Of a DNA stretch of 64,000 bases, positions 8,419-17,566 are shown in pieces; position 1 is the stretch's first letter; the number at the start of each line of letters is the position of its first letter. Under the pieces are notes generated by a model, which was not told the DNA's origin, searched no databases, and saw only the letters and a program-made list of their open reading frames with translations. Source of the DNA: Winogradskyella sp. PC-19 (lineage in GTDB: Bacteria; Bacteroidota; Bacteroidia; Flavobacteriales; Flavobacteriaceae); NCBI RefSeq assembly GCF_002163855.1, contig NZ_CP019332.1, forward strand, positions 1,839,145 to 1,903,144. The letters run 5' to 3'. Made by a program: the position numbers and the translations under genes.

Positions 8419-11004
8419 TTATTCTGGATTAATATACTCAGTAAGGTTTTTGTGACGTTGAATAATTGCGTAATTAGCTGAAGATATGGTAATATACTTC
8501 TTTGTAATTCCTCTAGTTCTCTCTTCTTTATAATCTTGAAGTGTTGGGCCAAAACCTAAAGCCGAAGTTATATATTTTAAGCCATGAACAACAATAAATG
8601 TAGTATTCTCATCATATACGTCTGTAGAAAGACTAATATCTGGGTATGGTAAACGTTCCATAACCTTAGACAACTCTTCGGTAAAGTTTTTTATTCCTTC
8701 TTTATCTGTACTATCAAATTCGTATACCACATGAAACGAGTTTCCTTCATCTTCTGGCAAAAACTCTTTGTTAGACATCAAAGGTAGTGCGTCTTTAAGA
8801 ATTTCTTGAGCGCGCTTTCCTTCTTCAGAATTAGGGTAAGTAAGTGCAACATAGTTAACTGCCTCTTCATAAGCATCAATGCCTTTTAATCTTCCTATTG
8901 CAGAAGCTTTTAAAATCTCGAACTTAGGCACAAAACCATCACCTTCAAACCGTTTTATATTTTTATCTGCTGAAGCAATAACCGTAGTATATTCTTGGTT
9001 TTCGAATTGTCGGTATACATTTTCATAAACCGTTTCAGGGTTGTTTTGGTCTTTTGCTAATTGCGAGTTTGGATTACGTAAAATCTCAGCATATCTAGAA
9101 TCAGGATGCTCAGCTATTAAATTATTTTTAGCAATCTCTGCTTCTGCTGTTTGACCAAGTAATTCGTATATTTTAAATAGGTTGTATTTAGAAGGTATTA
9201 TTAATCGCTCTTCTGGATTGCTTTGTAGTAAATTCTCTAGCTTATCTTTAGCTAATTCGTACTCTTTAAAATTCTCCTTATAAATTAATCCTAGTTGATA
9301 ATAAGCAAAATTACGCTCTGTCGAAATACTGTCTATTACGACTTTGTCTGTTGGTAATCTTTTGATGTAAAATTCAGGGTCATAAAGCTCTAGTTGAGTT
9401 ACATTTTCTTCTACACCTTTTTGGTTACCATCAGACTCATTTGAATTTGCTCTTGAATTAGATAATCTCCAATTGTCTTGAGATTTACGTTCTCCCCATA
9501 ATTTTAAAAACTCGTTTCTTCCATAAGAAGCTGCTGTTTGATTATAGAAATAAAAATCTGTGTTTCCTCCATTATTATTCCTTGGTGCTCCAGGAAGATT
9601 TACTCGTTGTTGAGGTCTTAGTCCTGCTGTACTTTGCTTTCGACTTGCATCTCTAGCTGCTTTATTCTTTTCGTACTCTGCAGCAATAGAGTCTTTTATT
9701 TTAAGCTCCTTGATATACTGGTTAAATACAATAACCTGCTCTTCTTTTGGTAATTTTATAAGATCTAAAACACTATCATTAACTCTTGCAATGCCTTCAT
9801 AATAGATAACGTCATCGAGGTTTTTTCGTTTTTTTGCTACAACTCGGTAAGGCTTTGTCTTTTCGACCATATTAGTAAGCGTGCTATCATAATAAGCACC
9901 TGCAATTTTATACTCTGTACGATCAAAATACATGTCACCAAGTGTTAAGTAATTTCTAGAAAATAACTCAGTATCACTATTTAAGTTTTTATTCGAAGCA
10001 ATGGATTTGTTGTAATAAACTTCAGCTAAACTATCTCTAGACTCTGCTTGATGGTATCTTGCTATTCGATGATAAATTTTATCTAAATACGGTCTATTTT
10101 CTCTATTTTCCTCAAGTTCAGTAAGGTATTCTGAAAACTCTAGCTTATTCCCTGTTGTAGTATCAAAATTATTTGACTTTGCTAAGTGCGCATTGATATA
10201 AAATGCTCTTGGTATTTTTCTGTGCATGTCTATGATTATATCATAAGCCATATTAGCACTATCTTTTTTACCAAATTCGTCGTAAAGTTGTCCTCTAATA
10301 AAATTATACCGTGCCTTTTGAGCATTAATTTTTGTGGCAACTGCTGCAGTATCTAAATATTTTAAAGCTGTATCCTTTTCTTTTATTGCCAAATAAGCAT
10401 CTGCTAAAACTGCTGTAATATCGGCTAAATCTTGATCTTCGACATCTTCTTGCTTTAGATGACGTTTTAAATTTTTAATGGTTAATTCTGGGTTGCCCAA
10501 ACGTAAATTACTTTTTTCTCGCCAAACTTTTACCTGATTAATTTTATCGCTAGTTGGATATCTGTTTAGAATGCTATTGAAGGCTGCTAGTGCAGGCACA
10601 AAACGTTGATCGTAGTATCTTGCTTTTCCTAATAATAAATACGACTCGTCTATTTGTGGGTTTTTTTCTTTACCCTCGATAGTCATACTATGCTTTTGAA
10701 TAGCTTTTGTGGCTTTCTCTTCTGCTCGTTCAAAATCAGAGTTTTCGGCTTTGTTACCTAATCTGACTTCATCTTTGGCTTCAAAACGCTCCACCGGAAG
10801 TAGTTCCCAGAAATTTTCAGTGTATGCATTATTAACACTTTCTAAACCTTTTTGTAGGGCGATTTCTCCGTTATACAAAATATTATATTCTGTACCAACA
10901 GAATGCCAAGCACGGTTAATAAAATTGTCTTTCTTACGTGAGCAACTTTGAGCAATAACCGCTAATAAAATGACTAATATGGTGGCTTTTGTAAACGTTT
11001 TCAA
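8419..11004 (-). CDS. porW: TPR lipoprotein PorW/SprE, gliding motility and T9SS component
   Basis: PorW/SprE is an outer-membrane-associated TPR lipoprotein needed for type IX secretion, and in Flavobacterium for gliding. The protein has 861 residues, close to the family length. It has a lipoprotein signal (ILLAVIAQSC, Cys21), many TPR-like helical repeats from about residue 110 to 750 (LLGKARYYDQRFVPALAAFN is a clear one), and a conserved C-terminal domain (about 760-855). The start must be TTG at 11004: it precedes the lysine-rich signal peptide, and no in-frame ATG lies between it and the upstream stop. The link of this gene to atp genes agrees with my recollection of flavobacterial genomes. 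Confidence 0.85.
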   Translation of the reverse strand: MKTFTKATILVILLAVIAQSCSRKKDNFINRAWHSVGTEYNILYNGEIALQKGLESVNNAYTENFWELLPVERFEAKDEVRLGNKAENSDFERAEEKATKAIQKHSMTIEGKEKNPQIDESYLLLGKARYYDQRFVPALAAFNSILNRYPTSDKINQVKVWREKSNLRLGNPELTIKNLKRHLKQEDVEDQDLADITAVLADAYLAIKEKDTALKYLDTAAVATKINAQKARYNFIRGQLYDEFGKKDSANMAYDIIIDMHRKIPRAFYINAHLAKSNNFDTTTGNKLEFSEYLTELEENRENRPYLDKIYHRIARYHQAESRDSLAEVYYNKSIASNKNLNSDTELFSRNYLTLGDMYFDRTEYKIAGAYYDSTLTNMVEKTKPYRVVAKKRKNLDDVIYYEGIARVNDSVLDLIKLPKEEQVIVFNQYIKELKIKDSIAAEYEKNKAARDASRKQSTAGLRPQQRVNLPGAPRNNNGGNTDFYFYNQTAASYGRNEFLKLWGERKSQDNWRLSNSRANSNESDGNQKGVEENVTQLELYDPEFYIKRLPTDKVVIDSISTERNFAYYQLGLIYKENFKEYELAKDKLENLLQSNPEERLIIPSKYNLFKIYELLGQTAEAEIAKNNLIAEHPDSRYAEILRNPNSQLAKDQNNPETVYENVYRQFENQEYTTVIASADKNIKRFEGDGFVPKFEILKASAIGRLKGIDAYEEAVNYVALTYPNSEEGKRAQEILKDALPLMSNKEFLPEDEGNSFHVVYEFDSTDKEGIKNFTEELSKVMERLPYPDISLSTDVYDENTTFIVVHGLKYITSALGFGPTLQDYKEERTRGITKKYITISSANYAIIQRHKNLTEYINPE

Positions 11005-11137
11005 AAGATTGGATTTTGGTTTAAGAATAACGAAAACATAAGGGTTTTGTTATCCTAAGTCGTAAAAATAAACATCTTTTTGAATTTTTAGATGAAATTA
11101 ATAGGTTTTAAGGATTTCGCTAAGAGATAAAACAAAG

Positions 11138-11163
11138 AAAGCTCGAGACATACCTCGAGCTTT
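11138..11163 (-). terminator. Terminator after the ABC transporter operon
   Basis: AAAGCTCGAG and CTCGAGCTTT form a perfect 10-bp stem with a 6-nt loop, followed on the minus strand by a T-rich stretch. It lies about 20 bp beyond the ABC ATPase stop and separates this operon from porW. Confidence 0.85.
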
Positions 11164-11181
11164 ATAAAATGTAAATGTTCT

Positions 11182-11907
11182 TTATTCCTCTTCTTCTGAA
11201 GTCGAAACTGCACTTTTTGCAAAATGCGCTTCTAATTCTTTAAGTGTTGTTGGGTTTGTTTCTAAATCTTTGACAACTTCTCCTTTTTCTAGGACTACAA
11301 TACGCTCACACACATCTGTTACATGCATTAAATCGTGACTAGATACTAAAACTGTTACGCCTTGCTTTTCCGCTAAATCTTTTAGGATTTGTTTTAAACG
11401 AATCTGTGTTGTTGGGTCTAAGTTTGCGAATGGCTCATCTAAGATAATTACTTCAGGATTACCAATAAGTGCGGCTACAATTCCAGCTTTCTTTTGGTTA
11501 CCTTTACTTAAATCTCTTAAGTATTTTTTCTTGCCAATGATTTCGCCGTTAAAGAAGTCTTCGAACTTAGCGGTTAAAGCATCAACGTCCGCTTTGTTTT
11601 GTCCACGTAAATCGCCAATGAAGTAAAAATATTCTTCTGGAGTTAGGTAGCCAATCAGAAATGTTTCGTCAATAAATGCAGATGTAAAAGGTTTCCACGC
11701 TTCGCTTTGAGAAACAACAATATCATTACTTGTAATTGTCCCAGTTGATGGATTAATTAAATCTAGTAAGAGACTAAAATAAGTTGTTTTACCAGCACCG
11801 TTGTTACCAACTAATCCAAAACTTTGTCCTTTTGGGATAGTTAATTCGTCTATTTTAAGAACTTGTGTTCCGCTATATGATTTTGATATGTCTTTAGTAT
11901 GTATCAT
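11182..11907 (-). CDS. ABC transporter ATP-binding protein
   Basis: The protein has 241 residues. Walker A is GNNGAGKTT (about 34-42), the ABC signature is LSKGNQKK near 140, and Walker B with the catalytic Glu is VIILDEPF near 160, followed by the H-loop SSHDL. It resembles the short ATPases of bacteroidete drug, peptide or stress-type exporters. It follows its permease by 22 bp and ends the PadR-led operon. The C-terminus ends in an acidic tail (SEEEE). The substrate is unknown. Confidence 0.93.
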   Translation of the reverse strand: MIHTKDISKSYSGTQVLKIDELTIPKGQSFGLVGNNGAGKTTYFSLLLDLINPSTGTITSNDIVVSQSEAWKPFTSAFIDETFLIGYLTPEEYFYFIGDLRGQNKADVDALTAKFEDFFNGEIIGKKKYLRDLSKGNQKKAGIVAALIGNPEVIILDEPFANLDPTTQIRLKQILKDLAEKQGVTVLVSSHDLMHVTDVCERIVVLEKGEVVKDLETNPTTLKELEAHFAKSAVSTSEEEE

Positions 11908-11929
11908 GGTTGTAATGTGTTGACGTTAA

Positions 11930-13408
11930 TTAAGAATCTTTGCTAAAAGCTGCAATCATTTTGTATTTAGAATCCAAGTATTTTTGGGTAATCATTGCCA
12001 TAAGCTGTTTGTGTAAAATAATACCTATAACCCCTAAAATTATAAGCGTAGCAACTGCAACTTCAAAGCCTATAAGCCAATCCAATAAGCCAAATAACGC
12101 CATTGGAACTAGCATTAACGGAATACCAATAAGCCATTGTACAGCGCCTGTACCTTGATAATTAAAAGCTGCTTTTTTGTCTAAATCTATTTTCTTTCTG
12201 TTAAAACTTCCGCCCCACATAATTACATGTGTATTAACACCAACATTATAGACTGCTGCTGCAAAATGTGCGATTAATATTTTCCATCCAAAAAAGACAT
12301 ACGGAATACCTAATACAAACATAATAACGACACTCATTGTCATTAATATCCATTTTGAACGCAAGTACTGCTCGTATTTAATATTCTGACTCATTAACAT
12401 TTTATAATAACCACTATCCCATGCCGGTATGAATTGTCCGAAATTGATAAGAAAAAAACCTGTTGAGAATATGCCTATAAATGCAGCCATAAACATTTTG
12501 TCTGCATAAATTGGTTGTGGGTAGAAAAACAAACCGTATAACAAACCAATTACCATTAAAAATGCCATAGATTTTGTACGTTTATTACGCCAAATTAATT
12601 TTAAATCTAACTGCATAAAAGGTGCAATGTCTCCAAATCTTTTTGTCCATGACAGGTCTGAAGTTTCTACATCTTTGACCTTTGTTTTTAGTGATGCGTC
12701 TAAAAATAGTTTTTTACGTAATATCTTAAAATTGAACGTATATAAAGCAATAAGAATAAGTAAAGGAATTAGAATGTAAATAGGGTTATTAGAAATGGCT
12801 AAAAGACCATTACCAACGATATCTGTGAATGATATAATTCCGAAATAATCTAATCCATATAATCCGCCGACTAATATTAAAATTGGTAGAAGTGGAATAT
12901 TTAAGTCAGCAGAAAATGCTTCGAGTATAAAGTTTAAAAAGTTAGCAATTAGTGATATGATAAATAATACCGCTAGCCATATCAAAACTTGACTTGTAGG
13001 ATAACCATTACTTATTAATGAAATACCGAAAGGTATTGTTAGGAATAACGGGAAAAAATTAAAGAACGATAAAGCCGATTTACCTAAAACGAAGTTTACA
13101 ATTGTAGAGCGTTTAATGGGCAATGTCAATAATGGTTTTACACTCATCACTGGTAATTTTTGCAAGAAAAAGCGCATTGCAATTTCACCTAAAATCCAGA
13201 AAAATATAAAACTATTTACTACGACAAAAGGGTCTTGTTCTGGAAAAAATTTAGTGAGTATTTTAAAAAGAAATACACCTAAAAACACAAATATTCCTAT
13301 CATGTAAAGTGCAAAAAACACTAAAAGAATATTTAAGGCAATATTTTTTTGCCAATACGAAGACCGGAAATATTGCTTCCACTCTAAGTTAAGAAAATGT
13401 TTTATCAT
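11930..13408 (-). CDS. ABC transporter permease (DUF5687-like)
   Basis: A 492-residue integral membrane protein with about 11-12 hydrophobic segments, starting with a short amphipathic region (HFLNLEWKQYFRSSYW) typical of ABC-2-like permeases. I place it in the DUF5687 family, bacteroidete permeases that pair with a single ATPase such as the gene just downstream. It would form the membrane channel of the exporter. It lies 48 bp after the second HAAS-like membrane protein. The substrate is unknown. Confidence 0.85.
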   Translation of the reverse strand: MIKHFLNLEWKQYFRSSYWQKNIALNILLVFFALYMIGIFVFLGVFLFKILTKFFPEQDPFVVVNSFIFFWILGEIAMRFFLQKLPVMSVKPLLTLPIKRSTIVNFVLGKSALSFFNFFPLFLTIPFGISLISNGYPTSQVLIWLAVLFIISLIANFLNFILEAFSADLNIPLLPILILVGGLYGLDYFGIISFTDIVGNGLLAISNNPIYILIPLLILIALYTFNFKILRKKLFLDASLKTKVKDVETSDLSWTKRFGDIAPFMQLDLKLIWRNKRTKSMAFLMVIGLLYGLFFYPQPIYADKMFMAAFIGIFSTGFFLINFGQFIPAWDSGYYKMLMSQNIKYEQYLRSKWILMTMSVVIMFVLGIPYVFFGWKILIAHFAAAVYNVGVNTHVIMWGGSFNRKKIDLDKKAAFNYQGTGAVQWLIGIPLMLVPMALFGLLDWLIGFEVAVATLIILGVIGIILHKQLMAMITQKYLDSKYKMIAAFSKDS

Positions 13409-13456
13409 AGTTGGTTAGATTGTCTGTTGGTGTTAGTAGCTAAAACTGTTTTTTTG

Positions 13457-14146
13457 TTACAAACTAAATTCTGGATAGGTTTCATTTAGTAAATCTTCAG
13501 CCTTATTCGGAATTAGTTCAAAGCTAATGTAGTTAATTAAAACCAATGCTGTAAATGCTAAAGAAAGTGCGGTAATTGCGTATATATTTCCTGTCATTTT
13601 TTCTGAAACTGTAAACACATTATAAAGCTGAGATAAAAAAACCAAACTTACGCCACCAGCTTGTTTAAATATCATTTCTTCTAACATCCATTTTTTACCC
13701 GAAATTTCTTTTCTTCTTCTAAACTGACGATTTAACTGGATTGATTTATATATCGACCATGCGAAAATTAAAACATAAAAAGTGATTGAAAAAATCTCGA
13801 TATAATTTGTTGAAAATGCAAAGTAAAACGTCAAAAACAAACCAATGGTAACTACAATTTGTGGTATTTCAAACCACTTTTTTAATTCTTGCCACATGTA
13901 TTTTCTGTAACGTTTTCTTATCGCTTTAGCCTTTTGTTCAATAGGTTCCATAAATCCAAATATTCCGAACTTTTTGAAGGCCTTATTTTTAGCATCTTCA
14001 AATGATGTTTTTGGATTTTCTTGCCATATATTTTCTATATCGTTTGCCAGATGGTCAACAAGTTCTGTTTGCAAGTCGTAATGTTCTACAAAATGAGCTC
14101 TTGTAAACGTGTAAAGTTCTTGTATTTGAGAATCTGTTAGTTTCAT
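13457..14146 (-). CDS. Membrane protein with HAAS-like N-terminal domain (second copy)
   Basis: The protein has 229 residues. The N-terminal ~70 residues are soluble and helical, with the pattern LQTELVDHLANDIE followed by EDAKNKAFKKFG, resembling the HAAS domain found next to PadR regulators. A basic stretch (KAKAIRKRYRKYMW) precedes four membrane helices (about 95-135 as a pair and 165-215 as a pair). It overlaps the paralogous upstream gene by 4 nt, so the two are translationally coupled. In HAAS systems these proteins work with the PadR repressor and the ABC exporter; the mechanism here is unknown. Confidence 0.75.
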   Translation of the reverse strand: MKLTDSQIQELYTFTRAHFVEHYDLQTELVDHLANDIENIWQENPKTSFEDAKNKAFKKFGIFGFMEPIEQKAKAIRKRYRKYMWQELKKWFEIPQIVVTIGLFLTFYFAFSTNYIEIFSITFYVLIFAWSIYKSIQLNRQFRRRKEISGKKWMLEEMIFKQAGGVSLVFLSQLYNVFTVSEKMTGNIYAITALSLAFTALVLINYISFELIPNKAEDLLNETYPEFSL

Positions 14147-14865
14147 GAAATCATTGATTTGTAGTCCGCTTGATTTTCTCTTATAATTTTATTGTAGATG
14201 TTGAAGCTATGTCTTAAAAAGATAAAGATGAAAAGATAAAATACTATGCCGTAGATATATGGTTTCGGAGTTTGGTCTTCAAAAACTTCATTAAAACCAG
14301 CTATGAAAAAATAATTAAAAGATAAAAACAGTGAGCTTAGTGTAAAAGCTAGTTGTACGCGAAGCGATTTTTTACTTGATTTACTAAAAACACCATTAAA
14401 AATTTTAAAAGCCTCAGGTGCTACACTTATTATCATTGCTACAACAAATGCTGCTTTCTGATTATATTGAAATATCAAAAAAACTAACAATAAAACCAAT
14501 ATGAATTCTAGAAAAAACTTAGCTGACTTTATGAATGGAACAAATGTTTTCCAATATAGTTTGCGTTGTTTTCGTCCTAGTTCTTTTTGCTTATTTCGTA
14601 TAAATTTTTTGAACCCGATATTGCTTTGATATAATCCTTTATCAAAAACTTTAGTTTTTGATACGCCAAACTCAACAAACTGACTTCCAAAACTACGGTG
14701 TACATCGAGTAATGCTTCATTAAATGAAATGCCCTCGGTTTCAATTTTATCCTCAACAGCCGACACAATGTGGTCTAACAATTCTAAACGCACATCCCAA
14801 AACTTAACCTTGTTTTTTATAAGGTAATTATCTATATATTTTATTTCTTCTTTTGTAAGTTTCAT
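14143..14865 (-). CDS. Membrane protein with HAAS-like N-terminal domain (first copy)
   Basis: The protein has 240 residues, a paralogue of the next gene. Its N-terminus has the same pattern (VRLELLDHIVSAVED, then EALLDVHRSFG), followed by a basic segment and four membrane helices (about 110-160 as a pair and 170-225 as a pair). It starts almost directly after the PadR stop codon and overlaps the next gene by 4 nt. The shared L-x-DH-x4-hydrophobic-E pattern in both copies suggests duplication and possibly a heteromeric complex. Confidence 0.75.
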   Translation of the reverse strand: MKLTKEEIKYIDNYLIKNKVKFWDVRLELLDHIVSAVEDKIETEGISFNEALLDVHRSFGSQFVEFGVSKTKVFDKGLYQSNIGFKKFIRNKQKELGRKQRKLYWKTFVPFIKSAKFFLEFILVLLLVFLIFQYNQKAAFVVAMIISVAPEAFKIFNGVFSKSSKKSLRVQLAFTLSSLFLSFNYFFIAGFNEVFEDQTPKPYIYGIVFYLFIFIFLRHSFNIYNKIIRENQADYKSMIS

Positions 14866-14866
14866 T

Positions 14867-15199
14867 CTAAGCCAGTTTAGGATTTACCAAAGCTTGCATA
14901 GTTTTGATATACTCTGCTAATTCTTCGAGTTTACTAACCGTTTCTTTAGTACCTGTTTCAGTCAATTTATAATACTTACGCAAGCGATTATCTACTTTAG
15001 CGACCTCAACATCTAATAAACCTTCGGCTTCTAACTTGTGCAAAGCAGGATACAAAGCACCTTCGGTGATTTTTAGTTCGCCTTTGGTTAATGCCTTTAC
15101 TTTTTGGGTAATCTCGTAACCATACATTTTGTCGTGCTCATTCAAAAGCTTCAAAATAATTGTGGTTAAACTGCCCTTATATAGTTTAGAATTACTCAT
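14867..15199 (-). CDS. PadR-family transcriptional regulator
   Basis: The protein has 110 residues, the short PadR type. A winged-helix domain covers about residues 5-80, with the diagnostic YGYEITQKV and ITEGALYPALHKLEAEG blocks, and a dimerisation helix ends the protein. It is the first gene of the operon with the two HAAS-like proteins and the ABC transporter and most likely represses its own operon. A -7 element lies so near the start codon that bound PadR there would block transcription directly. Confidence 0.95.
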   Translation of the reverse strand: MSNSKLYKGSLTTIILKLLNEHDKMYGYEITQKVKALTKGELKITEGALYPALHKLEAEGLLDVEVAKVDNRLRKYYKLTETGTKETVSKLEELAEYIKTMQALVNPKLA

Positions 15200-15203
15200 A
15201 TCA

Positions 15204-15211
15204 CAAATATA
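15204..15211 (-). promoter_or_regulatory. Candidate -7 element for the PadR operon
   Basis: The minus strand reads TATATTTG (full TAnnTTTG match) and ends only 4 nt before the PadR ATG, so the transcript would be nearly leaderless. No good -33 TTG at the expected distance was found, as might be expected for a regulated promoter. Confidence 0.45.
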
Positions 15212-15285
15212 TACATAATTTTCTTATGCATTAATTACTTAGGTATGTAGTTTAACAAAAATTAAGACTTACAAGGTTCAGAAAC

Positions 15286-15318
15286 TTTGCATGACTACAC
15301 ATGGATTGCCTATTTTTG
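15286..15318 (+). promoter_or_regulatory. Bacteroidete promoter of the flavin/2Fe-2S reductase gene
   Basis: TTTG at 15286-15289 and TATTTTTG at 15311-15318 are spaced by 21 bp, a good match to the -33/-7 consensus. Transcription would begin near 15323, which excludes the ATG at 15301 as start and supports the ATG at 15334. Confidence 0.75.
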
Positions 15319-15333
15319 CACAAAAATATTGCA

Positions 15334-16389
15334 ATGGCACAATTTCATAAACTAAACATATCATCAATTGACCGTGTTACAGAAAAATCTGTAGAAATCA
15401 CTTTTGATATTCCTGAAAACTTAAAAAACAGCTTTACATACAAAGCGGGACAATATATAACGCTTAAAACTGAAATAAACGGTAAAGAGGTTCGTCGAGA
15501 CTATTCGATTTGTTCTTCGGTTAATAGCGGAGATTTAACTGTCGCCATAAAGGAAGTAGAAGATGGTACTTTTTCAGTTTATGCAAACGAAAAATTAAAT
15601 GCAGGTGATACTCTAGAAGTTGCAGAACCAAACGGTCGTTTTGTTTTTGAAGCTAATGAGGCAAATACAAGAACAGTAGCGGCATTTGCTGCAGGTAGTG
15701 GAATAACACCAATATTGAGCATTGTCAAGACACTTTTAGAAGACGAACCCTTTAGTAATTTTATTCTCGTTTACGGAAATAAAAAATTGAACGACGCCAT
15801 GTTTGCTAAAGATATTCTTGAATTAAAACAGCATTATGGTAATCGCTTTCACGTGCATTTTATCTATAGCCAATCGCAAGAAACGGATGCGCTTTTTGGA
15901 CGTATCGAAAAAAGCACTGTGAACCTTATTGTGAAAAACAAATATAAAGGTGTTACTATCGATAGCTTTTACATTTGCGGTCCAGAACAAATGATACACA
16001 CTGTTAAAGATGTGCTGATTGAAAACAATATCAAAGAGAAGAAAATTTTCTTCGAATTATTTACAGCACCAACAGAGGCGACTGATTCGTCAAGCGAAAT
16101 TGGTGATGGAAAATCACAACTTAAAGTTATCGTTGATGATGAAGAGTTTGAGTTTGAAATGGCTCAAGACGTTTCTATACTAGATGCTGCACTAAAGCAA
16201 GATGTGGATGCGCCTTATTCTTGTCAAGGTGGTATTTGTAGTAGTTGTATCGCTCGTGTTACAGAAGGTGAAGCTACTATGCGTCAAAACAATATCTTAA
16301 CTGATAATGAAGTTGCTGAAGGCTTAATTTTAACGTGTCAGGCACATCCAACAACACCAAAGATTGTTGTGGATTATGATGATGTTTAA
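15334..16389 (+). CDS. Flavin-dependent NAD(P)H oxidoreductase with C-terminal 2Fe-2S domain (PaaE-like)
   Basis: The protein has 351 residues and the three-domain layout of PaaE-type electron-transfer reductases. An FAD domain (RRDYSICSS near residue 55) and an NAD(P) domain (AAGSGITPILSI near 125) are followed by a plant-type 2Fe-2S ferredoxin domain with CQGGICSSC near 295 and a last Cys in LTCQAHP. It passes electrons from NAD(P)H to a partner oxygenase or desaturase. No paa genes lie nearby, so phenylacetate degradation is not implied. The start at 15334 is chosen because the promoter overlaps the upstream ATG at 15301. Confidence 0.9.
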   Translation: MAQFHKLNISSIDRVTEKSVEITFDIPENLKNSFTYKAGQYITLKTEINGKEVRRDYSICSSVNSGDLTVAIKEVEDGTFSVYANEKLNAGDTLEVAEPNGRFVFEANEANTRTVAAFAAGSGITPILSIVKTLLEDEPFSNFILVYGNKKLNDAMFAKDILELKQHYGNRFHVHFIYSQSQETDALFGRIEKSTVNLIVKNKYKGVTIDSFYICGPEQMIHTVKDVLIENNIKEKKIFFELFTAPTEATDSSSEIGDGKSQLKVIVDDEEFEFEMAQDVSILDAALKQDVDAPYSCQGGICSSCIARVTEGEATMRQNNILTDNEVAEGLILTCQAHPTTPKIVVDYDDV

Positions 16390-16412
16390 GATAGATAGCT
16401 AGACTTTTTAGA

Positions 16413-17435
16413 TTAGTTAGATAAAATAGACTCAATATTAGTCACAATACTTTCTACAGAAATACTTCCAGCTGCATTCTCGTAACCTTCAGGTTGTTTG
16501 TTGCCGTAAATAGATGTTGGTATTTGAGGATACTTTTCTCTATTGGCGAGCAGTGCATAATCTTTTGGTTGATTAAATGGCATAAACCCTGCAAAAGGAT
16601 GTGTCACACCCCAAATAGTAACAACTTTCACACCTAGCATTGCTGCTATATGCGCATTACCAGAATCCATAGATAACATAACGTTTAAGTTTGAAATAAT
16701 ATCTAACTCTTCATCTAAACTTAATTTTCCCGCAACAGATGTCGTGTTTGGTGTTTGAGCTTCAATTTGATTGAGTTGAAGAATTTCTGCACTTCCTCCA
16801 CCAAATAAAATAATATTATTGTTTTTGGCTAATTGATGTATTACCAATTTCATTTGTTCTAATGGATACATTTTCCCTTCAAATGCTGCAAAAGGCGCAA
16901 TGCCGATAATTGGCAAACTTAAGTTGCTAATAAAAGCTTTTGATTTAGAGTCTAGTTCAACCTTTTTTGGAAAAATCGGATTTGATAAATCTATTGGAAA
17001 GCCTAGTTTTTCAAAAACATCAGCGTAACGTTTATAGGTGGTTTTAAGCTGTTCAAACTTTTGACCAGAAACCAATGCTTTCTTTTCTGCTCGTCCTTTG
17101 TCTATCTGAATGACTTTTTTACCTACAAAGAATAATTTAAGGATTTTAGTTCGCAAGACATTGTGTATATCTGCAATAGCATCAAAATTTAGATGCCTTA
17201 ATTCTTTTGATAGTTTATAAAGTCCTAAAATACCTTTATACTTTGCTTTTAAATCTACTTCAAAAACTTCAACATTTTTTATTACTCTAAAAAAAGGAGC
17301 AAAAAATCCGCGAGTAACTATAGTAACTTTTACATCTGGGTATTGAGAAGTAAAAGCTCTTATTACAGGAACAGACATTGCCACATCTCCCATAGCTGAA
17401 AAGCGTAAAACGAGTATGTGTTTAGGTTTTGGCAT
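16413..17435 (-). CDS. Glycosyltransferase family 9 (heptosyltransferase-like)
   Basis: The protein has 340 residues. The N-terminus (KHILVLRFSAMGDVAMSVPV) is the classic GT9 acceptor-side motif, and the C-terminal half has the nucleotide-sugar site (MLSMDSGNAHIAAMLGVKVVTIWG, near residues 255-278). GT9 enzymes such as WaaC/WaaF add heptose to the lipopolysaccharide inner core; the actual sugar here is not known. It follows a DUF4254 gene on the same strand, a pairing I recall from other flavobacteria, with a repeat-rich 131-bp spacer between. Confidence 0.9.
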   Translation of the reverse strand: MPKPKHILVLRFSAMGDVAMSVPVIRAFTSQYPDVKVTIVTRGFFAPFFRVIKNVEVFEVDLKAKYKGILGLYKLSKELRHLNFDAIADIHNVLRTKILKLFFVGKKVIQIDKGRAEKKALVSGQKFEQLKTTYKRYADVFEKLGFPIDLSNPIFPKKVELDSKSKAFISNLSLPIIGIAPFAAFEGKMYPLEQMKLVIHQLAKNNNIILFGGGSAEILQLNQIEAQTPNTTSVAGKLSLDEELDIISNLNVMLSMDSGNAHIAAMLGVKVVTIWGVTHPFAGFMPFNQPKDYALLANREKYPQIPTSIYGNKQPEGYENAAGSISVESIVTNIESILSN

Positions 17436-17453
17436 GAATTAAAATATCGTGTT

Positions 17454-17559
17454 GAGCACTTCGACTAGCTCAGTATAAACTAAAGTCAAAATATCACTTT
17501 CAAAAGTGAGATTCTTCACTTCGGCTTCGACAGGCTAAGTCTGACAGTTCAGAATGACA
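17454..17559. repeat. Intergenic repeat with two degenerate direct copies and a hairpin
   Basis: The spacer between DUF4254 and the GT9 gene holds CTTCGACTAGCTCAGT (from 17459) and a related CTTCGACAGGCTAAGT (from 17525), plus a hairpin TCACTTT/AAAGTGA at 17494-17509. The text after the second copy (CTGACAGTTCAGAATGAC) looks like dispersed intergenic repeats I recall from flavobacterial genomes. It is probably a REP-like element, not a gene. Confidence 0.65.
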
Positions 17560-17566
17560 AATAAAT

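Noticed and set aside
15301-15333. N-terminal extension of the flavin/2Fe-2S reductase from an ATG at 15301
   Set aside because: A -33/-7 promoter covers 15286-15318, so this ATG would lie upstream of the transcript start; homologues begin near the ATG at 15334.
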